A stretch of 56,605 bases of DNA, taken from positions 1 to 56,605 of the forward strand of contig NIOB01000009.1 of assembly GCA_002189105.1 (NCBI GenBank). Direction: 5' to 3'. Below, one piece after another: positions 18,376 to 28,418 of the stretch. Position numbers and translations under genes: made by a program. The stretch's first letter is position 1. The number at the start of each line of letters is the position of its first letter. This DNA is from Saccharibacillus soli. Lineage in GTDB: Bacteria; Bacillota; Bacilli; Paenibacillales; Paenibacillaceae. The notes below the pieces were generated by a model. It had not been told where the DNA came from and did not search any database. It saw only the letters and a program-made list of their open reading frames with translations.

Positions 18376-19239
18376 GTGGAGAGCTTGTATATTTACGAAA
18401 AAGCGCCGGCAAAGATCAATCTGATGCTGGACGTTCTACATAAACGCAATGACGGATTTCATGAAGTGGAAATGGTGATGACGATGGTCGATCTGGCGGA
18501 TCGGCTGACGTTAAGTGATCCGGGAACCGGTCGAATCTCGCTCTCAAGTCAAGCCGGGCACATTCCGCTGGATGACAAGAATCTGGCGGTACGGGCTGCA
18601 CGGCTGCTCAAGCAGCGCTGCGGCGTCACCCGGGGCGCACATCTGCGCCTGGAGAAGCGAATTCCAGTGGCCGCAGGTCTGGCAGGCGGGAGCAGCGATG
18701 CGGCTGCGGCTCTGCGCGGCCTCAACCGTCTCTGGGAGCTAGGGCTGTCCGGGACCGAGCTGGAGGAATTGGGCGCGGAGATCGGCTCTGACGTGCCGTT
18801 CTGCGTACGCGGGGGAACAGCCCTGGCGACAGGGCGCGGCGAGAAGCTGGAGACGCTGCCCAATCCGCCGCGCTGCTGGGTGATTCTGGCGAAGCCGCCG
18901 ATCAACGTCTCAACCGCAGACGTGTACGGCAATCTCAAGGCGGCGGAGATCGATGTTCATCCATCGGCCTCCAAGATGCGAGAGTCGCTGGAGAACGGTT
19001 CATTCAAGGCCGTATGCGGCGGCCTGGGCAATGTGCTGGAGGATGTGACCTTGAAGCTGTACCCACAGGTCGGTCGGCTGAAGGCCGTGATGCAGCATCT
19101 GGGGGCAGACGGCGTACTGATGTCCGGCAGCGGCCCGACTGTATTTGGTCTGGTGGCGAAGGAGGAGAAAGCCAAGCGAATCTGCAACGGACTGCGCGGT
19201 TTCTGCGAGGAAGTCTATGCAGTGCGGACGCTGGGCTGA
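18376..19239 (+). CDS. ispE: 4-diphosphocytidyl-2-C-methyl-D-erythritol kinase
   Basis: This is a GHMP kinase of the MEP isoprenoid pathway that phosphorylates CDP-ME with ATP. The length is 287 residues. Motifs are [13 protein letters not shown] at the start, the GHMP ATP loop [20 protein letters not shown], and [11 protein letters not shown] near the C-terminus. Two starts are possible: GTG 18376 (used here) or TTG 18385; neither has an ideally spaced ribosome site. It is followed by purR, as in B. subtilis. Confidence 0.93.
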   Translation: MESLYIYEKAPAKINLMLDVLHKRNDGFHEVEMVMTMVDLADRLTLSDPGTGRISLSSQAGHIPLDDKNLAVRAARLLKQRCGVTRGAHLRLEKRIPVAAGLAGGSSDAAAALRGLNRLWELGLSGTELEELGAEIGSDVPFCVRGGTALATGRGEKLETLPNPPRCWVILAKPPINVSTADVYGNLKAAEIDVHPSASKMRESLENGSFKAVCGGLGNVLEDVTLKLYPQVGRLKAVMQHLGADGVLMSGSGPTVFGLVAKEEKAKRICNGLRGFCEEVYAVRTLG

Positions 19240-19369
19240 GGATGGAAGCGTTCAGGGTCTTAAACAGTGTTAAAAGGAGAGGAAATTAGCCAGTGAGGCG
19301 GTTCTGGCTGATTTTCTTTTGATTTTGGGGATTTTTTTGGAGATATTTTATAAAACATTCAAACACTCC

Positions 19370-19420
19370 TTGTACAAAACCGTACAAAAGTGATATATTT
19401 TTTATAAAATATTCGGATTT
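19370..19420 (+). promoter_or_regulatory. purR promoter with PurBox-like operators
   Basis: TTGTAC (19370-19375), an 18-bp spacer and TATATT (19394-19399). A PurBox-like AAAACCGTACAAA overlaps the spacer (19376-19388). An inverted copy, AAATCCGAATATT on the minus strand, lies at 19408-19420, one mismatch from the consensus AWWWCCGAACWWT. The 19-nt distance is slightly above the 16-17 known in B. subtilis. This suggests autoregulation by PurR. Confidence 0.6.
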
Positions 19421-19435
19421 AGCGAGGAAACCCCA

Positions 19436-20284
19436 GTGAAAAAATTAAAGCGTAGTGCAAGATTGGTAGAGTTAACCCAGTTTTTGCTGGCCAGACCCCA
19501 TTCTCTGATTCCGCTGACTACTTTTGCGGAACGATACGGAGCAGCCAAATCGTCGATCAGTGAGGATCTGGCGATTATCAAGGAAGTGTTTGAGGAAGAA
19601 GGGATGGGTGAGCTTCAGACGCTGGCAGGTGCAGCAGGTGGAGTGAAATATATCCCGCGTGTATCGGATGCCAAGGCGCTTGGAATCATCCAAGAGCTGT
19701 GCACCAAACTGGAGGAACCGGGACGGATTCTTCCGGGTGGTTATCTCTACATGTCCGACCTGCTCGGACAGCCGCACCTGGTCAACGAGATCGGGGATAT
19801 TTTTGCGACGATTTTTGGTGGCAAGAACATCGATGTTGTGATGACGGTAGAGACGAAGGGAATTCCGATCGCGTATGCGACAGGAGCCAAGCTGAATCTC
19901 CCGGTTGTATTGGTGCGCCGTGACCATCAGGTCACCGAAGGTTCAGCCGTCAGCATCAACTACGTATCCGGCTCTCATAAGAGCATCCATACCATGACGC
20001 TGTCGCGCCGGGCACTCAAGGAGAAGTCCCGTGTGCTGATCGTGGACGACTTCATGAAGGCCGGTGGCACCGTACGCGGGATGATTGATCTGCTGGCGGA
20101 GTTTGATGCCGAGGTTGCAGGCGTGGGCGTGCTGCTGGATTCCGGATCTGTCGATTCTGACGAGCGGCAGGTGGAAGAGTATGTCTCGCTGGCAACGCTG
20201 GAGACGGTTGATTCCAAGAACCGACTCGTAGGCGTGAAGCCCGGGAATTATTTTGATCGCAAAAAGGCTCAGACTCAAGTCTGA
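19436..20284 (+). CDS. purR: Purine operon repressor PurR
   Basis: This is a transcriptional repressor of purine synthesis whose binding is relieved by PRPP. The 282 residues comprise an N-terminal winged helix (RSARLVELTQFLL to YGAAKSSISEDLAII) and a phosphoribosyltransferase-like domain with the PRPP loop VLIVDDFMKAGGTVRG. The start is GTG 19436 with a weak GAGG site, matching the position in homologues. It encodes the sensor of the PRPP made by prs, also in this window. yabJ, usual downstream, is missing. Confidence 0.95.
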   Translation: MKKLKRSARLVELTQFLLARPHSLIPLTTFAERYGAAKSSISEDLAIIKEVFEEEGMGELQTLAGAAGGVKYIPRVSDAKALGIIQELCTKLEEPGRILPGGYLYMSDLLGQPHLVNEIGDIFATIFGGKNIDVVMTVETKGIPIAYATGAKLNLPVVLVRRDHQVTEGSAVSINYVSGSHKSIHTMTLSRRALKEKSRVLIVDDFMKAGGTVRGMIDLLAEFDAEVAGVGVLLDSGSVDSDERQVEEYVSLATLETVDSKNRLVGVKPGNYFDRKKAQTQV

Positions 20285-20289
20285 GCTTG

Positions 20290-20326
20290 AAAAGAGCGTT
20301 TCCTCGTAGGGGAACGCTCTTTTTTA
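20290..20326 (+). terminator. Terminator after purR
   Basis: AAGAGCGTT(T)CC pairs with GG(G)AACGCTCTT, followed by TTTTT. Confidence 0.85.
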
Positions 20327-20521
20327 CATGGCAGAACGATTCTTTGCCAATGATTCCTTCAAAAAGAAGGTCAAATAACCTAAATGCCTTCTAAAAACGT
20401 GAAACCTTTTCGGTGGAGAGCCGTATTGAAAATGAGTTTCAACGAAAATCGGCGTTATCTGTCGATTTCGTGAATAAAAGCAAAAACAATTCCGAAATTC
20501 CTGAATTTGTGCCCGCAAAAA

Positions 20522-20550
20522 GAAGGATTTTGGTCGCAGGTGTGGAATAA
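20522..20550 (+). promoter_or_regulatory. SigH-type promoter of spoVG
   Basis: GAAGGATTT (20522-20530), an 11-bp spacer and GTGGAATAA (20542-20550) agree with the SigH consensus RnAGGAWWW / RnnGAATWW and with the spacing of the classical B. subtilis spoVG promoter. Confidence 0.75.
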
Positions 20551-20588
20551 TACACCAAGTCTTCTAATGATAAAGGTGGTGAACCTAG

Positions 20589-20885
<297 letters not shown>

Positions 20886-20904
20886 GTCACACATAATCAA
20901 GCAG

Positions 20905-20938
20905 AACGGGGGGCCGCCATTCGGTTCCCTTTTCTTTT
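20905..20938 (+). terminator. Terminator after spoVG
   Basis: GGG(G)GCCG pairs with CGGTTCCC around a short loop, followed by TTTTCTTTTT. Confidence 0.6.
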
Positions 20939-20968
20939 TGCCGGGAATGCGATATATTCAGTAGGGTA

Positions 20969-21200
20969 GATTCTTATTCCGAAATGAACCAGGAAATGAA
21001 TTCAAACCATGCAGCATAACCCCCTTTCATACCTGAGCAGCCAAGGTGCGGCATCGGAATAAGGGAACCTTTCGCATTTGTGCCGCATACGGACGTTTTT
21101 CGTGGGCGGATGAATGACATAGACGCAGCAGAAGACGCAGAAATAACGGCCTGAAGGCCGAACCCCCTATAACCGTCGCCTCCACAGGCAACGGTTATTT
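20969..21200 (+). other. Structured intergenic region upstream of glmU
   Basis: There is no convincing gene in 20886-21227. A perfect 10-bp pair, CTTATTCCGA (20973-20982) with TCGGAATAAG (21054-21063), encloses 71 nt. Downstream come a CGGCC/GGCCG hairpin (about 21147-21160) and ATAACCGT-GCCT pairing with AGGC-ACGGTTAT (21169-21198), close to the glmU ribosome site. No riboswitch family was recognised. Confidence 0.45.
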
Positions 21201-21227
21201 CCGGGTAAACGAAGAGGAGGCGGAGCA

Positions 21228-22628
21228 TTGAAAAGGATGGCGATTGTTCTTGCCGCCGGCAAGGGCAAGCGAATGAAGTCGAAGCTGTATAAGGTGCTGC
21301 ATCCCGTATGCGGCAAGCCGATGGTGGGTCATGTCGTGGATACGGTACGCCGTACCAACAGCGAGCGTACGGTGGTCATTGTGGGCCATGGTGCAGAAGA
21401 CGTCAAAGCTTACCTAGGCGATCAAGCGGAATACGCGCTTCAGGCGGAGCAGTTGGGAACGGGACATGCGGTACGTCAAGCGGAGGAACTTCTGGGTAAA
21501 GAAGAAGGGACAACGATTCTGATCTGCGGTGATACGCCGCTCGTACGCGCCGAGACCATCGAAGCGATGATTGCACTGCATGAAGGAGAAGGCGCTGCGG
21601 CGACGATCCTGACGGCGATTCCGGAAGACCCGACGGGTCTGGGACGGATCATTCGTGGAGAAGATGGGGGCGTACAGCGAATCGTTGAGCAGAAAGACTG
21701 CACACCGGAAGAAGCGGCTGTGAAGGAGATCAATACGGGAACGTACTGCTTCGACAATCGCAAGCTGTTCGATGCCCTGTCCAAAGTCAATAACAACAAT
21801 GCTCAAGGCGAATATTACATCACGGACGTGATTGGTATTCTGCGGGGCGAAGGCGAGAAAATCGCGGCTTATGCGACACAGGATCTGACCGAGTCCATCG
21901 GCGTCAATGACCGCGTTGTGCTGTCACAGGCTGAAGTGGCGATGCGTGAGCGAATCGTGCGCGAACATATGCTTGGCGGCGTCACGATTATTGATCCGTC
22001 TTCGACGTACATTGGTGCGGACGTGACCATCGGCTCGGACACCGTTTTGCTGCCGGGTACCCTGCTGACCGGACGTACGGTTATTGGAGAAGACTGCAAA
22101 ATCGGACCCAACAGTGAGCTTGAAGATGCAGAGATTGGCGATGGAACTTCCGTAGCCCACTCCGTGGTGCGTGATTCCAAAGTTGGTGCCCACGTGTCCG
22201 TTGGACCATTCGCACACCTGCGTCCAGGAGCGAATCTGGCGGATGGTGTGAAGGTCGGCAACTTCGTCGAAGTGAAAAATGCCGACATCGGCCAGGATTC
22301 CAAGGTTTCCCACCTCAGTTATGTCGGGGATGCCAAGGTAGGCAGCCGCGTTAATATTGGCTGTGGTGCGATCACCGTCAATTACGATGGCTTCAACAAA
22401 TCGCTGACCGAGATCGAAGATGATGCGTTCGTTGGCAGCAATGTGAATCTGATTGCGCCGGTGCATGTCGGCAAGGGTGCTTACGTCGTAGCTGGCTCAA
22501 CCATCACGAAGCAGGTTCCGGAAGGCGATCTTGCCATTGGACGTGCACGTCAGGAGAATAAACCTGGCTATGCCGATAAGATCAAAGCCCGTGCCAAAGC
22601 CAAGAAGGAAGCAAGCAAAGGCAATTGA
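21228..22628 (+). CDS. glmU: Bifunctional GlmU (UDP-GlcNAc pyrophosphorylase / GlcN-1-P acetyltransferase)
   Basis: It makes UDP-N-acetylglucosamine, the precursor of peptidoglycan and wall teichoic acid. The N-terminal uridyltransferase has [19 protein letters not shown] and ICGDTPLV. From about residue 250 a left-handed beta-helix of hexapeptide repeats ([17 protein letters not shown] and onward) forms the acetyltransferase, with [20 protein letters not shown] near the end. The length of 466 is normal. The start is TTG 21228 after GAGGAGGCGG. It is followed by prs. Confidence 0.96.
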   Translation: MKRMAIVLAAGKGKRMKSKLYKVLHPVCGKPMVGHVVDTVRRTNSERTVVIVGHGAEDVKAYLGDQAEYALQAEQLGTGHAVRQAEELLGKEEGTTILICGDTPLVRAETIEAMIALHEGEGAAATILTAIPEDPTGLGRIIRGEDGGVQRIVEQKDCTPEEAAVKEINTGTYCFDNRKLFDALSKVNNNNAQGEYYITDVIGILRGEGEKIAAYATQDLTESIGVNDRVVLSQAEVAMRERIVREHMLGGVTIIDPSSTYIGADVTIGSDTVLLPGTLLTGRTVIGEDCKIGPNSELEDAEIGDGTSVAHSVVRDSKVGAHVSVGPFAHLRPGANLADGVKVGNFVEVKNADIGQDSKVSHLSYVGDAKVGSRVNIGCGAITVNYDGFNKSLTEIEDDAFVGSNVNLIAPVHVGKGAYVVAGSTITKQVPEGDLAIGRARQENKPGYADKIKARAKAKKEASKGN

Positions 22629-22794
22629 TGAAAAAACGGAACGTCAGGCATCAGGCCTGCGCGTTCCGCCTTGGAAATGGAAGAACAGTCCACGTATGTT
22701 ACCATCACCGATTCTTTGCCAGGCAAAGAGCCAGGAAGCAGTGCGCTAAATACGCATCTGCTCACTAATGACCAGCACGGAGGGTTTACAAAAC

Positions 22795-23745
22795 ATGACT
22801 TATTGCGATTCAAAGCTGAAAATATTCACGTGCAATTCAAATCCCAAACTGGCGAACCAAATCGCCGATTACATCGGCATCCCAATGGGCGAATCGCACA
22901 CAACGAGCTTTAGCGACGGAGAGATCCAGGTCAAATTGTCCGAAAGCGTTCGCGGCAGCCACGTCTACATCATCCAGTCAACCTGCGCTCCCGTCAACGA
23001 CAACCTGATGGAATTGCTGGTCATGGTCGATGCGCTCAAACGCGCTTCCGCCAAAAGCATCAATGTCGTCATTCCTTACTACGGTTATGCCCGACAAGAC
23101 CGCAAGGCTCGCTCGCGCGATCCGATCACGGCCAAGCTGGTCGCCGATCTGATCGAAAAGGCTGGCGCACACCGCGTTATCGCTATGGACCTTCACGCGA
23201 TGCAGATTCAAGGCTTCTTCGACATTCCGGTCGATCATCTGCTGGGTGTACCGATTCTGGCGCAGTATTTCCGGTCGAAACAGATCGAAAATCCGATCGT
23301 TGTATCTCCGGACCACGGTGGCGTCGTGCGCGCGCGCAAATTGGCGGATCTGCTGAACGCTCCGCTGGCGATCATCGACAAGCGTCGTCCGGAACCCAAC
23401 GTCAGCGAAGTCATGAACATTATCGGCAACATCGAAGGCAAAACGGCGATCCTCATCGACGACATCATCGATACGGCCGGCACAATCGTGCTCGGAGCCA
23501 ATGCGCTGGTAGAAGGCGGAGCCAAGGAAGTCTATGCCTGCTGCACGCACCCGGTCCTGTCCGGACCGGCGATGGATCGTCTGGAGAATTCGCCGCTTAA
23601 AGAAGTCATTGTGACCGACACCATTCCGATTACGCATCCGAATCCAACGAACAAGCTGAAAGTGCTGTCCGTTGCTCCGCTGCTGGGTGAAGCGATTATT
23701 CGCGTTCACGAAGAATTGTCGATCAGCAAACTGTTCGAGATTTAG
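22795..23745 (+). CDS. prs: Ribose-phosphate pyrophosphokinase
   Basis: It makes PRPP from ribose-5-phosphate and ATP for purines, pyrimidines, His, Trp and NAD. The 316 residues match the family length. Motifs are [18 protein letters not shown], the ATP loop [32 protein letters not shown] and the PRPP loop [15 protein letters not shown] 22795 is set by homology ([15 protein letters not shown]) and CGGAGGG upstream; the frame is open from 22768. The ctc gene next to it in B. subtilis is absent. Confidence 0.96.
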   Translation: MTYCDSKLKIFTCNSNPKLANQIADYIGIPMGESHTTSFSDGEIQVKLSESVRGSHVYIIQSTCAPVNDNLMELLVMVDALKRASAKSINVVIPYYGYARQDRKARSRDPITAKLVADLIEKAGAHRVIAMDLHAMQIQGFFDIPVDHLLGVPILAQYFRSKQIENPIVVSPDHGGVVRARKLADLLNAPLAIIDKRRPEPNVSEVMNIIGNIEGKTAILIDDIIDTAGTIVLGANALVEGGAKEVYACCTHPVLSGPAMDRLENSPLKEVIVTDTIPITHPNPTNKLKVLSVAPLLGEAIIRVHEELSISKLFEI

Positions 23746-23810
23746 TACCTTTTCAACTCTTAAATCGGTCAACGTACCAGCAGATTGTTTCAGTGCGATA
23801 AGCCTGCCGT

Positions 23811-23844
23811 GGGTTACGTCTCTCTCTGACGAGGAGCGTAACCC
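23811..23844. terminator. Hairpin between prs and the convergent small gene
   Basis: GGGTTACG pairs perfectly with CGTAACCC. The T tract is weak on both strands. Its place between convergent genes suggests a shared terminator. Confidence 0.5.
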
Positions 23845-23885
23845 TTCTCGGCGTGAATCATTCAGATCTGTAACAGCAAAAGCGC

Positions 23886-24086
23886 TTAATAGCCGGGACG
23901 GGAAAGGAACACGTATCGGCCTCGATGATACAGGGCCTTGCCGATCTCGACAAAGCTCTCATGAATCCCGGTTACCAGTCCGATGTCTACGGGTACATCG
24001 TGATGATAGACTTCGACCGGTACACCGGCGTTCATGTGGTCGTGAAAATGGCGGTTGTCTTTGAGCACAGCTCCGAATTCGTACAT
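23886..24086 (-). CDS. Small hypothetical protein, 66 residues
   Basis: This minus-strand frame between prs and pth encodes a hydrophilic, His- and Val-rich protein (motifs HFHDHMNAGVPVEVYHHD and GIHESFVEIG). The text reads like a small beta-barrel protein rather than a chance frame, and AAAGGAG lies about 13 nt upstream of its ATG. I have the impression of related small proteins in Paenibacillus at this locus but cannot confirm it. The opposing long frame from 23925 is only an upstream extension of pth. The function is unknown. Confidence 0.6.
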   Translation of the reverse strand: MYEFGAVLKDNRHFHDHMNAGVPVEVYHHDVPVDIGLVTGIHESFVEIGKALYHRGRYVFLSRPGY

Positions 24087-24233
24087 GTCGTTTCTACAGC
24101 TCCTTTGCTCAACTGGCTGGTGGCGCCGACGCGAGAAGCAAGCGTTGAGCGCTTTATCCTTATTTTATCCTTATATTGTAACAAAAATAAGCATCCGTAT
24201 CCTAACGATTGCAGGCGAGGAGTCTATCAAAAA

Positions 24234-24794
24234 ATGAAATGGATCGTTGGCCTGGGCAATCCCGGCAAAAACTACGAAAAGACGCGTCACAACGTCGGTT
24301 TCATGGCTCTGGACCGTCTGGCGCAAAAACACGGCATCTCGATTAACCAGAGCAAATGCAAAGCGCTGGTCGGTGAAGGATTTATCGGCCGCGAGAAAGT
24401 GGTACTTATCAAGCCGATGACCTTCATGAACTTGTCCGGCGAATCCGTTCGCGCGTACATGGATTACTACAAGGTCGAATTAAAAGATCTCATTGTCGTC
24501 TACGATGATCTTGATACGGAGGTAGGTCGCATCCGTCTGCGTTATCAGGGCAGTGCCGGTGGACACAACGGGATCAAGTCGATCATTCAACATACCGGCA
24601 TGCAGACCTTCGATCGTGTGCGCATGGGCATTTCCCGTCCGCAAAATGGCATGGCCGTGGTGGATTATGTCTTAGCGCCTTTTACCAAGGCGGAACAGCC
24701 GCTGCTGGATGAGATGATTGAGAAGACCTGCGACGCGCTCGAATACAGTCTGGACCATACGTTTGAACAAACGATGGCTCGGTTCAACGGATAA
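24234..24794 (+). CDS. pth: Peptidyl-tRNA hydrolase
   Basis: It releases tRNA from stalled or drop-off peptidyl-tRNA (SpoVC in B. subtilis, essential). The 186 residues are standard. The motifs are GLGNPGKNYEKTRHNVGF with the catalytic His, KPMTFMNLSG with the key Asn, and DDLDTEVGRIRLR. ATG 24234 follows GGCGAGGAG; the open frame from 23925 has no support. mfd follows after only 90 bp, so fin, found between them in spore formers, is missing. Confidence 0.96.
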   Translation: MKWIVGLGNPGKNYEKTRHNVGFMALDRLAQKHGISINQSKCKALVGEGFIGREKVVLIKPMTFMNLSGESVRAYMDYYKVELKDLIVVYDDLDTEVGRIRLRYQGSAGGHNGIKSIIQHTGMQTFDRVRMGISRPQNGMAVVDYVLAPFTKAEQPLLDEMIEKTCDALEYSLDHTFEQTMARFNG

Positions 24795-24796
24795 AC

Positions 24797-24843
24797 AAAG
24801 GCCTCGTTCGCCGTGCATCTGAATGCGCGGCGGGGCCTTTATG
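24797..24843 (+). terminator. Long hairpin between pth and mfd
   Basis: AAAGGCC pairs with GGCCTTT, with further pairing GCCG/CGGC and GCAT/ATGC inward, right behind the pth stop codon. It is followed by ATGTTGT, a weak U tract. Confidence 0.65.
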
Positions 24844-24884
24844 TTGTATCCTTTCATTCCACAAGCATAAGAGAGGTGCCCCCT

Positions 24885-27800
24885 TTGTTAAACGCGCTTA
24901 TCAAGGAAGTTGCCCGGGATCACGACTTTGTCTCCATCAAGGATGCCGTTTCGGCAGGGATGAAGGAACAGCTGGTCGCCGGTCTGTCAGGCTCGGCGCG
25001 CCAGTTGATGATGGCGGGCCTGCATCAAGAACTGGAACGTCCGCTGCTGATCGTGACGCATAATATCTTTTCCGCACAGAAAATCGCCGATGATCTTCAG
25101 GAAGCGCTTCCCGAAGGAAGCGTCCTGTTCTATCCGGCTAACGAACTGGTTGCAGCCGAGTCGGCGATCTCCAGTCCCGAAACCATCGCCCAACGAATCG
25201 AAGTGCTGACTCGCTGCGCCGAAGGATTCAAGGGCGTATTGGTGGTTCCCTTCTCCGGTCTGCGCCGCTTCCTGCCCGATCCGGGCGCCATTCGTGATGC
25301 TCAATTTACGATTGAGGAAGGCGGTACGCTGGAGCTTGAAGCGTTCCTGCTGCGAATGGTCGAACTGGGCTATTCACGTGTTGAACGTGTAGAGACGCGC
25401 GGCGAGATGAGCGTGCGCGGCGGAATCATTGACTTTTTCCCAATGACGTCTACACTGGCTTATCGCGTGGAACTGTTCGATGATGAGGTGGACTCCATCC
25501 GGACGTTCGATCCCAACGATCAGCGTTCCATCGATAAGGTCAAGAGCGTGCGCATCCTGCCCAGCCGTGAATTGATCGCCAGCGGCGAACGGATGCGCAA
25601 GGCCGCTGACCTGACGGCGATGCAGTTGGAGAAGCAGTTGGAACGCATGACTGACCGTAAAGCCAAGGCTGCGCTTCAGCAGGAACTTGGTCGAGAGATC
25701 GAGATGCTGCGTGAACAGGTGCATTTCCCGGAAATGTACAAATACGTGTCGCTGATCTACCCGGAACGTCGCACACTGTATGATTATATGCCGGAGAATA
25801 CCCTGCTGCTGATGGACGAACCTTCGCGTTTGCTCGACACCGCATCACAGCTCGAACGTGACGAGGCGGAGTGGAATCTGCATTTGCTGCAAAGCGGGAA
25901 AAGTTTGCCGGATCTGCCGTTGGCGCTGGAAGGCGATGCTGCGATCTACCAACGTCCATTCCAGACACTGTTCCTGTCGCTGTTCGTTCGCCAGATCCCG
26001 CGTACCCATCCGGGACAGGTCGTGAATGTCGTCAGCCGGACCATGCAGGACTTCCACGGGCAGATGAACGTGCTGAAGGCCGAGATGGAACGTTGGAAAA
26101 AATCCAATATGAGAGTCATTATGCTGGCGGGTGACGAAGAACGCGCCGAGCGTATTCGCCGGGTATTGGACGATTACGACATCGAAGTGCCAGAGATCAT
26201 GAAAGGCCATCTTCAAGGCGGATTTGAGCTGCCTTCGGCTCATCTGATCGTTATTACCGAAAGTGAGCTGTTTGCCCAGAAGCAGCGCAAGATGCGAAAA
26301 GGCAGCAGCACCAAGCAGATCGATAATGCGGAGCGGATCAAGAGTTATACCGAACTGAAGGTTGGCGACTACGTCGTTCACCAGAATCACGGGATCGGTA
26401 AATATCTGGGCATTGGCACGCTGGAAGTTGCCGGCATCCACAAAGACTACATGCACATCATGTACGCAGGTGGCGATAAGCTGTCTGTGCCGATCGAACA
26501 GATTGACCTGATTCAGAAATACGTGGGTGCCGAGGACAAGGAACCCAAAGTCTATAAGCTTGGCGGCAACGAATGGACGCGGGTCAAGACGAAGGTTCGT
26601 TCTTCGGTGCAGGATATTGCCGACGACCTCATCAAGCTGTACGCGGAGCGTCAGGCTTCGGCGGGCTACAGTTTTGATAAAGATACGCCGGAACAGCATG
26701 AGTTCGAGAATACCTTCCCATATGAGGAGACACGCGACCAGCTGCGAGCGATTGAAGAAATCAAGAAAGACATGGAGATGAGCCGTCCAATGGACCGCCT
26801 GCTGTGCGGAGACGTTGGCTACGGCAAGACCGAAGTGGCCATTCGCGCAGCGTTCAAGGCCGCTATCGAAGGCAAGCAAGTCGCCATCCTGGTGCCTACG
26901 ACCATTTTGGCACAGCAGCATTATGAGACGTTCCGTGAGCGTTTTGAAGGGTATCCTTTTAACATTGGTGTTCTCAGCCGCTTCCGTTCGCGTAAGGAGC
27001 AAAATGAGACGATCAAGGGCGTAAAGCAGGGGACCATCGATGTTATCATCGGTACGCACCGCATTTTGTCCCAGGATCTGGTCTTCAAAGATCTCGGTCT
27101 CCTTATTGTCGATGAGGAGCAGCGATTTGGCGTCACCCACAAGGAGAAGCTCAAACGCCTCAAGACCAATGTGGACGTACTGACGCTGACAGCGACACCC
27201 ATTCCGCGTACCCTGCATATGTCCATGCTGGGGGTACGCGATCTATCCGTCATCGAGACGCCGCCAGAGAACCGTTTCCCGGTACAGACTTACGTGGTCG
27301 AATACAGCCCTACACTGGTGCGCGAAGCGATCGAGCGGGAGCTGGCTCGCGGCGGACAGGTGTACTATCTGTATAACCGGGTGCAGGGAATTCATGAAAA
27401 AGCGGCGGAGATTTCCGATCTGGTGCCGGATGCACGCGTGAGCGTAGGGCACGGCCAGATGACGGAGCAGGAGCTGGAGCGCACCATTCTCGACTTCCTG
27501 GAAGGCGAATCGGACGTACTCGTCAGCACAAGCATCATCGAGACCGGCGTAGATATTCCCAACGTCAACACGCTCATCGTACACGATGCCGACAAAATGG
27601 GTCTCTCGCAGCTCTACCAGATGCGGGGGCGCGTAGGGCGTTCCAACCGTATTGCGTATGCGTATTTCTCTTATCAAAAAGACAAAGTGCTGACCGAAGT
27701 CGCGGAGAAACGTCTCCAGTCGATCAAGGAATTCACGGAGCTGGGTTCTGGCTTCAAGATCGCCATGCGCGACCTGTCGATTCGGGGAGCGGGCAATCTG

Positions 27801-28418
27801 CTGGGAGCCGAACAGTCCGGATTTATCGCTTCCGTCGGCTTCGATCTGTACTCCCAGATGCTGGCCGAAGAGATTCAGAAACGCAAGATCACGATGCTGG
27901 GTGAAGCACCTGCGGAGGACAAGAATTGGAGCACCATGATCGATCTGTCGATCGACGCCTATCTGCCTTCCGACTACATCTACGACAGCATCCAGAAGAT
28001 CGAGATCTACAAAAAGGTGGCCGCAGCGACAACCTTCGAGGAAGTGCTTGAACTGGAAGATGAACTGCTCGACCGCTTCGGTGAGCTGCCGGAAGCCGTC
28101 GTTCGCTTGATGCAGGTCGCTCGCTTCAAGATCTATGGGCGGATGTATGGCATCGAGAGCATCGCACGCAAGGGAGACGACTTCACCGTGACCTTCCACG
28201 AAGGGCAAGAAAAAGGCGTCGAAGCGTCGAAGCTTGCGGAGATTGGAAATCAGTTTGAAAGAAGTGTACAATTCAAACAAGGCACGCCACTTGCGTTTAC
28301 CATCCGTGGCAAGGGGCTACCGGAGTCCGAGCGTCTGGAGACGCTGGAGCGGGTTCTGGACGCCTTACAAGAAGCGTTCAAATCGAAGGGAGAACTTCAT
28401 GATGCAGTTAAGTCATAA
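24885..28418 (+). CDS. mfd: Transcription-repair coupling factor Mfd
   Basis: This ATP-driven translocase removes RNA polymerase stalled at lesions and recruits UvrA. The length of 1177 residues equals that of B. subtilis Mfd. Domain order is a UvrB-like N-terminal half, an RNAP-interacting CarD-like domain beginning LKVGDYVVHQNHGIGKYLGI, helicase motor motifs LLCGDVGYGKTEVA (Walker A) and IVDEEQRFG (Walker B), TATPIPRTLHMSM, QMRGRVGRS, and a C-terminal regulatory domain. I chose TTG 24885 with AGAGGTG upstream. It overlaps the next gene by 20 bp. Confidence 0.97.
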   Translation: MLNALIKEVARDHDFVSIKDAVSAGMKEQLVAGLSGSARQLMMAGLHQELERPLLIVTHNIFSAQKIADDLQEALPEGSVLFYPANELVAAESAISSPETIAQRIEVLTRCAEGFKGVLVVPFSGLRRFLPDPGAIRDAQFTIEEGGTLELEAFLLRMVELGYSRVERVETRGEMSVRGGIIDFFPMTSTLAYRVELFDDEVDSIRTFDPNDQRSIDKVKSVRILPSRELIASGERMRKAADLTAMQLEKQLERMTDRKAKAALQQELGREIEMLREQVHFPEMYKYVSLIYPERRTLYDYMPENTLLLMDEPSRLLDTASQLERDEAEWNLHLLQSGKSLPDLPLALEGDAAIYQRPFQTLFLSLFVRQIPRTHPGQVVNVVSRTMQDFHGQMNVLKAEMERWKKSNMRVIMLAGDEERAERIRRVLDDYDIEVPEIMKGHLQGGFELPSAHLIVITESELFAQKQRKMRKGSSTKQIDNAERIKSYTELKVGDYVVHQNHGIGKYLGIGTLEVAGIHKDYMHIMYAGGDKLSVPIEQIDLIQKYVGAEDKEPKVYKLGGNEWTRVKTKVRSSVQDIADDLIKLYAERQASAGYSFDKDTPEQHEFENTFPYEETRDQLRAIEEIKKDMEMSRPMDRLLCGDVGYGKTEVAIRAAFKAAIEGKQVAILVPTTILAQQHYETFRERFEGYPFNIGVLSRFRSRKEQNETIKGVKQGTIDVIIGTHRILSQDLVFKDLGLLIVDEEQRFGVTHKEKLKRLKTNVDVLTLTATPIPRTLHMSMLGVRDLSVIETPPENRFPVQTYVVEYSPTLVREAIERELARGGQVYYLYNRVQGIHEKAAEISDLVPDARVSVGHGQMTEQELERTILDFLEGESDVLVSTSIIETGVDIPNVNTLIVHDADKMGLSQLYQMRGRVGRSNRIAYAYFSYQKDKVLTEVAEKRLQSIKEFTELGSGFKIAMRDLSIRGAGNLLGAEQSGFIASVGFDLYSQMLAEEIQKRKITMLGEAPAEDKNWSTMIDLSIDAYLPSDYIYDSIQKIEIYKKVAAATTFEEVLELEDELLDRFGELPEAVVRLMQVARFKIYGRMYGIESIARKGDDFTVTFHEGQEKGVEASKLAEIGNQFERSVQFKQGTPLAFTIRGKGLPESERLETLERVLDALQEAFKSKGELHDAVKS

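Noticed and set aside
20974-21228. 84-codon minus-strand frame upstream of glmU
   Set aside because: Its start codon lies in the reverse of the glmU ribosome site and no translation signal precedes it. The region looks structured rather than coding.
25845-27218. 457-codon minus-strand frame inside mfd
   Set aside because: Antisense shadow of mfd with no recognisable protein features.
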